Source: Coprinopsis marcescibilis (taxonomy: Eukaryota; Basidiomycota; Agaricomycetes; Agaricales; Psathyrellaceae). Taken from it: 51,319 bases of DNA. The position numbers and the translations under genes were made by a program. The notes beneath the pieces were generated by a model. That model had not been told where the DNA came from, did not search any database, and saw nothing but the letters and a program-made list of their open reading frames with translations. This document shows positions 44,790-51,319 of the stretch, one piece after another. Position 1 is the stretch's first letter. Each line of letters starts with the position of its first letter. The stretch is taken from NCBI GenBank assembly GCA_004369085.1, contig ML210338.1, positions 7,032 to 58,350 on the forward strand. Reading direction: 5' to 3'.

Positions 44790-46260
44790 ATGGATTAAAA
44801 CTCAGAGTTTCGAAACGAGTAACTTGGATCGAGTGAGTTGATCTAACGGTTGCCCCTTACTGCATCGGCAAAGTTCCGGCAAAGATTTATCCTTGAGACT
44901 GGCAACAACGTGTCGCCAAAAAAGTGCAGTGAAGGTCTCCGCGAGACCCGACGTTACGTTGCGACGCACTTCATGGGCCTCTTTGTTCTTATCATTCAAT
45001 TTACTCCGTATGCAAGAGTTCACCTTTGGACCCAGGTATTTACAATGTTTCTGCAACCGAAATCATACCCTCCCGTGACTCTCGCCAGGAAGTACTGGTA
45101 TACTGTCGATATTATCACAGGTTTGAAGTCACCGCCTGAAGACCAAGTTGATCAATTTAATTTATCGCGTCGCTTGCGCTCAATGTGCCGCAACATTTGC
45201 GGATATCTAGCATGAGGTATAGCTAAGGTAGTTTCAAAACGAGAATGGCCAAGCCAACGACCTGGAATCTGTCAGCGCCGCAATGATGAAAAAGCAATGT
45301 TCAAGTGCGTCACGTCCGGAGATAAGCTAATTTGGTTAAAAACGGATGGCCGGACTCAGCGCAATCTCACAGCTCCTGTCACAGCCTCTGCCTCAACTTT
45401 GCATCAACTTTGCATCAACGATCAATTTTGCGGTTGCCAAAGTACCGAGCACAGGGTAGCAAGGGCTTGAGGGAAGGGTTTCTAGGATTTGAGATATATC
45501 ACTCTCACTCCCTAGTAATTTGAGAAAAGAGGGATCGTATGAACACATAATATGAGTGAAACTCCGCACTTTCGTCTCCTTGGTATCGTCGCAGGTGTTG
45601 TGCTGGATGCTGTGATGCTTTGGAGATACTCGGCCATCCGCAGTGGCTGCCCGTGGTGCCCGCCAATGCACAGTACGTTACAATTCTCACAACTTGTGGG
45701 CACAAATCCCCGACTTCCATGGGATTGAATAAGAGCCGGTGTCCTCGCCCTTTGAGAATACTTATCGACAGCATAAAAGCGGCAGGGATGGAACTGCATC
45801 TGTGAGGTTATGGAGGAAAAAATCTGATCAAACCAGATCCATCAGAATCAAGAGGTGCTCCAGAAGCGCTGCGCAATCTATTAATGGCCATCTGTGTCGT
45901 CGCATATACCTTCGCCGAGCGCCCAAATTCGAATCATTGTTCGAGTGCAACAGCTTGATCCCGTCCCGATGCTATCTCCACATCATTTGCTCGTACACAG
46001 ATAAGGCCAGCCAAGCCATCCTTGCCTGATACATGAACCTTCGTCCTCTTTGAATTCTTTGAGTCCAGACTGTTTGATAGCACTTGCAAGGTTGTTTTCA
46101 TTCATCCAATGCAAGGTGTTACCTTAAAGTCTGACGCCATCGAATCTTTGATACTTGCTCTCGTGATAAGTATACTATTACTATGTGCATGTTTCACCCA
46201 TCGCTGGTTGTGCTGACCCGCCCCACAAGCACAGGATCTGTGTACCAGGTGAGTTAGTAT
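44790..46260. other. Mostly intergenic
   Basis: Several overlapping short frames on both strands, none recognisable; see the small ORF at 45552. Confidence 0.4.
45552..45728 (+). CDS. Possible small membrane ORF, 58 aa
   Basis: ATG-started frame with one hydrophobic stretch (LLGIVAGVVLDAVML) followed by CPWCPP. Too short for certainty; it could be an exon of something larger or chance. Confidence 0.15.
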   Translation: MSETPHFRLLGIVAGVVLDAVMLWRYSAIRSGCPWCPPMHSTLQFSQLVGTNPRLPWD

Positions 46261-46267
46261 CATAACC

Positions 46268-48087
46268 CTAGTTAGGGCCGCTACTATCTTTTATTACTAC
46301 TGGTACATTGTCCATCTCAATACCCATATTCTCTAAAACCACGCCACCCACATCTACATCCGGAACTTCCACATCCGCAGAAATCACCGTTGACCTCGGT
46401 CGAGTCTCAACAGGTCCCACATCACCATAGAACTGTCGCACCAGTGGTATTCGGTTGAACCCTGTCGTTCTCCCTTGCGAGGGAGGGTCAGCAAAGTTCA
46501 CCGTCGTGCGATGCCGATGTTCATCAGTGGAGAGCGTCCCGATTGAGAATTCCCCTGTGTGTGTGGTGTCGAAGCGGGTGGTGCGAGCTCCAGTGCGGTT
46601 GATGGCTTGGTTCTGGAAAGAGATGCCTGTGGAGCCAGTCATGGTCGAATGTGCTCTTGATTTGCTCTCCCAACTGCGCAGTGCGAGGAGGAAGCGGGCG
46701 GTGAGGAGTGCGGATAACCTTCAGTCAAGGCCGAGGACAGTCAGTGTGCCATTAGATAGGCCACGTCGGAGTTTCAGACTCACGGGAGTTTCAGGCTGTT
46801 GAGAGGCCGACTGATGCCACCCCATGTTTTCTGTAAGTGCTGTTGTTAGGATGTCTCTCTTTGCGCTGTAATATTATCCGACTAACGAGATTGAGGATGG
46901 CGGAGATGACTGTGAGGCCAAGGACAGCGCTAAGGTGATGAAGAGATCGACGCCGTCAGAAACATCTCGGGGCGTAATGCAAAGGTTCAAACTAGGTCAG
47001 ACTTACGCGATATACAGGAAACCTATAAGGAGCACACATAATTGCTTTATTTTCAAGAGAAATATGATAGATGGGGTATAAGGTCGTACCTTGGGACAAG
47101 ATGATATAGTTGATCGATTGGCGAGGATTTCTCCCAAAGCCGCCTTCGTGCCGAACCGACCGCCATACGCGCATGGCGGCTAGTGTGAATGCGCTCATTT
47201 CAAACACAAACATGAGGGCTGCGACCGCAATGCCGACTGTAGAGGTAAATGGACGACGCAGGGTACTAGGTCAACAACAAGGTAATTAACTTTTTGCGAT
47301 TTAGGTACTCACCTCTAGGAAAGTTGAGGCGAAATGGGATGTCAATGAGAATTTCTTATCATGGCGGTATCGGGACTCACTGTCCCGACCTTGAGCTAGT
47401 CGTCGGGCAATGGCTAACCACTTCGCCACCCTGGTTACTGCAATCGACATCATCGAAAATCGCTGCAAAGGGAATGTAACTTACTATTCGAAGCCCCAGG
47501 ATGCTCGCCCCAAGCACACCCAAGATGATAGGTACTGCGCGGGTTCCATTACAGATCGCACATGTTCGGAGGGCCCATACGGCTACAATGGTGCGGAACT
47601 GTAAGCGTCATTCCCTGACCTCCAATAAAGGAATAACCCACACATAACCCCGATGTGTCCGAAAATCGCGAGAATGCCTGCGGATCGATTGATAGTTGTA
47701 CAGCTACACAGGAAGTCAACAAGGATTAGGACGCTCCGCATGTGGTGAGATGAGGACGGAAGCGAACTAGGGGTTATGAATGTTAAGGTCGAAGCCTGAG
47801 CGTGATTATATGAACCGAAGACGGACCCTCATAGTGATGCCTTCCGTCTTTCCAAGGAGGTGTATGAGGTTCGCGGCCAATGCATATCGACAACATAGGT
47901 AGAGGAAGGTTGTAGTTTTTCGTGTGGTGATATTTGCCCATATATATTGTATCTCGTCCGGGAGGGTGAGGACGTAGTCGTAGTAGAGGAGAACTATGCA
48001 CAAGTGAGCTTGAGGCCTAAAATCTCGAGACTCAAACAACGACGTACCAACGCTGGCCGCTTGGATGCTGTATTCAGCTCTGTTCAT
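46268..48087 (-). CDS. DUF6533-type seven-helix membrane protein
   Basis: A multi-exon gene of at least seven exons; outer parts are clear, middle limits approximate. Exon 1 (48087-48048) joins exon 2 from 47993 to give YYDYVLTLPDEIQYIW, the hallmark of the DUF6533 family. Further hydrophobic exons follow: one near 47690-47620 (SAGILAIFGHIG), one near 47600-47478 (RTIVAVWALRTC, PIILGVLGASILG), one near 47238-47091 (VAALMFVFEMSAF, then SINYIILSQG), a tiny exon near 47022-47007, one with AVLGLTVISAILNL, and the last transmembrane part LTARFLLALRSWESKSR. A hydrophilic cytoplasmic tail ends at 46268. Integral membrane protein, possibly receptor-like; the ligand is unknown. Confidence 0.75.
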
Positions 48088-48099
48088 GTTCAGTCATCT

Positions 48100-51000
48100 C
48101 TTCGATATAGTTACTCGGAGTAATTCACCGAGAGAGCACTGTGTTGTCTGAGTCTGTGGACATTTCACCATGGACCACGATCCCACAACATCTAATCTTT
48201 CCGCCAATACAACTTCAGTTGTCCAGCCTGCTGGCCTATAGCTTGCGAAGTTGCGGAATCGGTCGCTACGTGGATGGGCTGGACGCAGAGAAGGCCGTAC
48301 GACGCAAAGCGAATGACGGGCGGTGGTCCAATGCGTTGGCCTCAGTCGAAGTAGAGATTGCCGGTTCGTATGAGAGAGTGACTGAGCTAGGATGTGGTAG
48401 GATCCATACCACGTCGTCAACTATTGAAGCCCCAATAGTAACACATATGCGGCCGAAAGCCTAAGCAAGGAAGAAGCTTCGCGAACCATATGCTTTCGCG
48501 CTGCTGCGAGCCGGAATGCCTGATGGTTGATGGTGTTTCTGATCATTGATGATCCGAGTGTGGCCAATCAATTACCCCGAAGACATCGGTAAACACCGGT
48601 CGGTGGGATAAAGCGGGATAAGGCTTGATGATCTGATAACAAGATAATAACATGTTGTCAGAATGATAATGCCTGATCAACCTTTATCAGAATGATAATG
48701 CGAGTGAAAAGTCGCAGGTTCGCGAACGAACGTTGATCTAAGCTGTACTCTGTCAGACTCTGTCGTACTCTGCACATAAATAAGTCAGGCCCTGTATACC
48801 CACATCAGGATCCCGCAGCAAGCCGAGTGCTGTGCCACTGCGACACCTTGCGGATCGGAATTCTGGCGGCTATAGCGCCAGTAGGCCAACCGGGCCCGAA
48901 ACAAGCAAATCGCCTGGTCTACTGTAAATATCACAGGCGTCTATGCATCTGGAGGGGGTGTGCATATCCATAGCTAGCATTCGCCTCTCCAGATTAATGT
49001 TGGGAGAAAGAAGGTCAGAGCCTCCATTGACAGGCGTATGAAGTAATAACAACGGTTGAACAAGCGCAAGGCAAGCGATCGATAACGAGCATTCTCAGCC
49101 AGTCTCCTAAGCAGCCAGCACACAGCCAGGCAAAACCGCGCACACTAGACATATTTTTACTACACTTCACCAACTGTCCAACTATCTTGGCCTAAAAATT
49201 CTATTATTACTCCGGATTTGCTACTACATATCGGATATCCTGTGTAGCACCACGGGTTCAAGGTTCAAGCTCAAGGTTCAACTCTCATTTCGGTAGGAAA
49301 GGCAGTCCAGGCACTGAGCAGATCTGGCCCAGGCTTTCAGGCCGCCCAAGACTTGCACATCACAATGTTAGCAATGTTAGGGCGCTGGGATTGTGTTCAT
49401 AATGTCAATCAGGGTCAATGCTCTGGGACTCAATGGCGCCAGTTATCCGGTTGTTACAGCTCTCGTAGAGACTGCCAAGGTCAAACCAGACCTCGGAAAT
49501 ATGTAGCCCTGTGATAAGTGTTTGCAGCTGGCCGGTGTGGTTGAGGAAGCTCGAGGAAGGTTTGAATCGTTTGATCCTCTTGATTTGTATATCCGTCAAT
49601 TCATAGATATATGACGTTATATCACCAATGCAAACGCAAAAGGCTCAAACAGATCGTGTCCGCCCCACGTCCGCCAAACACTTCAGTCGAAATCCAGTGT
49701 TCAGCGGAGCCTAGTACAGTCTGTCTATTTATTCTTGGCCGAGAAAAGCGCATTGCGAACACCAATGCCGCAGAATCCAGATCGAGCTATACTAATATGC
49801 TGACTTAGTGGACAGGATGCTTTACCCCAATAAGGTTGTCAGAAATAGTCGTATCCAGTCGTATCAAACCTGACCTGTGCAGAGCGCAGCAGCTCATAAA
49901 TTTTCATGATCGAGTGGTACCGATGATTGAACAGGGGAAATCCGCAACATTCTGACTGCCTGATGGCATTCTGATACTTTAGGATCAGTATGATGGAAAA
50001 CAGTTATTTTGAGTGGAAAATGGTCAACTTAACCATTGGAGGGAACGATTCAACTGAACGGTGCGGATTTGGATAATCCAGACTCGTGGTTGTCAGTGGC
50101 CGGATCAAGCCATAATTACATGCTAGTTGATTGGTTGGTTGTGTAGGTTGGACAAGCCTGGTAGTTCGATTTCGTGCGCCAAGAGCGTGCACAGAGTGTA
50201 CACCTTGCATGGCCGAATGGTCGAAGGCTTTGTAGCGTCGTAGTGGGTTCTTCAGAAAGTAGTCGATGGCGACATGGTACCAATATGGCATCACTACAAT
50301 ACAACGAGCAAACGCACTCAAAGATATGTAGGATAGATCATAGAATGGAGGTCGGTACAGCATATAGGACTACCATGGTGCTCCGAATCCTTGCCTGGCA
50401 GGGAGTCTCCACAGCCTCTTCGAGTATCTCCCCGAGTCACTGTTCCTCGCAATCGATTAACTCCTCGGCTACCTTCCAATGGCTTACTGGGCCATAAGCA
50501 TAGTTGATGCCTCAACCAGTGCCAGGATGCAGCGGACTGCACACGAGTAATACGACGATGAGACCTGTGCAGAATAGCCTATACAAAGGGGCCAGAGGAA
50601 CCTTCCTAGTCATAATTCATATACCTGTAGAATGTTATCGTTTTACGTAGCCTTCGTTCAATAAAACGTAGCTTCAGCCCAAAGGAATTATACTACAAGA
50701 TGCTACGCGTCAGTTGAATACTGGACCTGGACCCGGCGAATGCGACCCTGGATAGTTTGACTGTCGATTTCTATCCTGGCTACATTGTGTGCAATATAAA
50801 ATTTGGGAAAAACAAATAATTAAAATTGGGCAGTGCATATGCTGTTACTACAGGTGGAGATAGCTAATGCGGCGCCGCTAACCATCGACGAGGACTACTA
50901 ATGACTACAGTTAGACTCGGATGCCCAATTTTTGTTGACCTGAGCCCATATGGCCGAGAATGTAGATGCAGGGGAAGCTGTCGAAACGTTTAATCAGACT

Positions 51001-51110
51001 ATATCGGTCGTGGACAAGTGATTAAGATTAACTCTCCCCGAATGCATTGAAACCATATGTTGCAGAGAGCAGAATATCGTACACCATTCCTCTCACGAAC
51101 ACGGTTGACC
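48100..51110. other. No gene recognised
   Basis: Three kilobases with only short frames. Small direct repeats occur (TCAGAATGATAATGC at about 48658 and 48688). Nothing suggests a conserved gene or RNA. Confidence 0.45.
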
Positions 51111-51319
51111 TATTGATGGCCTGCCAATGAGATATTCCAGTCTAAGTTAAAGAGGATACAGAGAGACTCGCCGTGCATCACATCATTCTCATGGTTGGTC
51201 AACATTGAGTACTTTACACTGGCCCACGGGTGTACGTACACTCCTCGTACACTCCTCGCACACATATTGTACACAACATGGACACAGTGCAGACACAACA
51301 TGAACACAGCTTATGCACT
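51110..51319. repeat. Right arm of window-end inverted repeat with DxDW fragment
   Basis: The reverse complement reads GAGGAGTGTAC twice, then a GTACAC and GTGGGCCAGTGT string like the left arm. After some 40 different bases comes a short frame FNLDWNISLAG, the start of the DxDW core (left arm: TIDVDWNITVEA). The outermost bases are the same TGTCCATGTTGTG-like short repeat, inverted relative to the left end. Confidence 0.7.

Noticed and set aside
1..51319. CRISPR array, bacterial operon or integron-like structure
   Set aside because: No regularly spaced direct repeats of the needed length; spliced genes and tRNA introns show eukaryotic nuclear DNA.

Overview
The window looks like nuclear DNA of a filamentous basidiomycete (Agaricomycetes). 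Genes are split by many 50-60 base GT-AG introns. The recognisable families are typical of mushroom-forming fungi and relatives: DUF6533-type seven-helix membrane proteins, BTB proteins carrying a CWEPIWFK-like segment, short AIG1/septin-like GTPases and CmcJ/asaB-type hydroxylases. The mix would fit a Rhizoctonia/Ceratobasidium-like genome, but that is inference. There is one 119-base N gap (21697-21815).

The left half (1-27 kb) is repeat-rich and shaped by duplication. An unnamed beta-rich protein family, here called DxDW after its (D/N)VDW motif, has four intact or near-intact copies plus three broken ones. The gene for the INO80 chromatin-remodelling subunit B (Ies2) occurs once intact (24869-26997) and twice as decayed copies (about 3243-4870 and 11872-13110). 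A block of about 2.7 kb carrying a DxDW gene plus Ies2 is repeated in direct orientation at 1930-4600 and 23500-26250. Two short GTPases (9826-10698, 18468-19323), an inverted GTPase fragment, a C-terminally short BTB gene and degenerate repeats fill the rest. The two window ends are imperfect inverted repeats, each joined to a DxDW fragment.

The middle (27-37 kb) is more ordinary. It holds tRNA-Glu genes, an aldo-keto reductase with an apparent single-base deletion, three BTB genes with Cys-rich C-termini (two tandem, one divergent) and a Cys-cluster (Zn2Cys6-like) protein.

The most interesting part is 37.3-44.6 kb. Three related secreted-precursor genes (A 37372-38375, B 41691-42815, C 43506-44597) are built as one repeat per exon, with every intron in phase 2. 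Each repeat alternates an acidic spacer ending in an ELEAR-like motif with a Gly/Lys/Arg plus hydrophobic segment whose spacing suits an amphipathic helix; many repeats end in dibasic RR/KR sites. This suggests Kex2-processed polyproteins releasing several membrane-active or signalling peptides. The autophagy gene ATG101 and a CmcJ/asaB-like hydroxylase/desaturase lie between the precursor genes. A DUF6533-type membrane protein follows at 46.3-48.1 kb, and the last 3 kb holds nothing recognisable.
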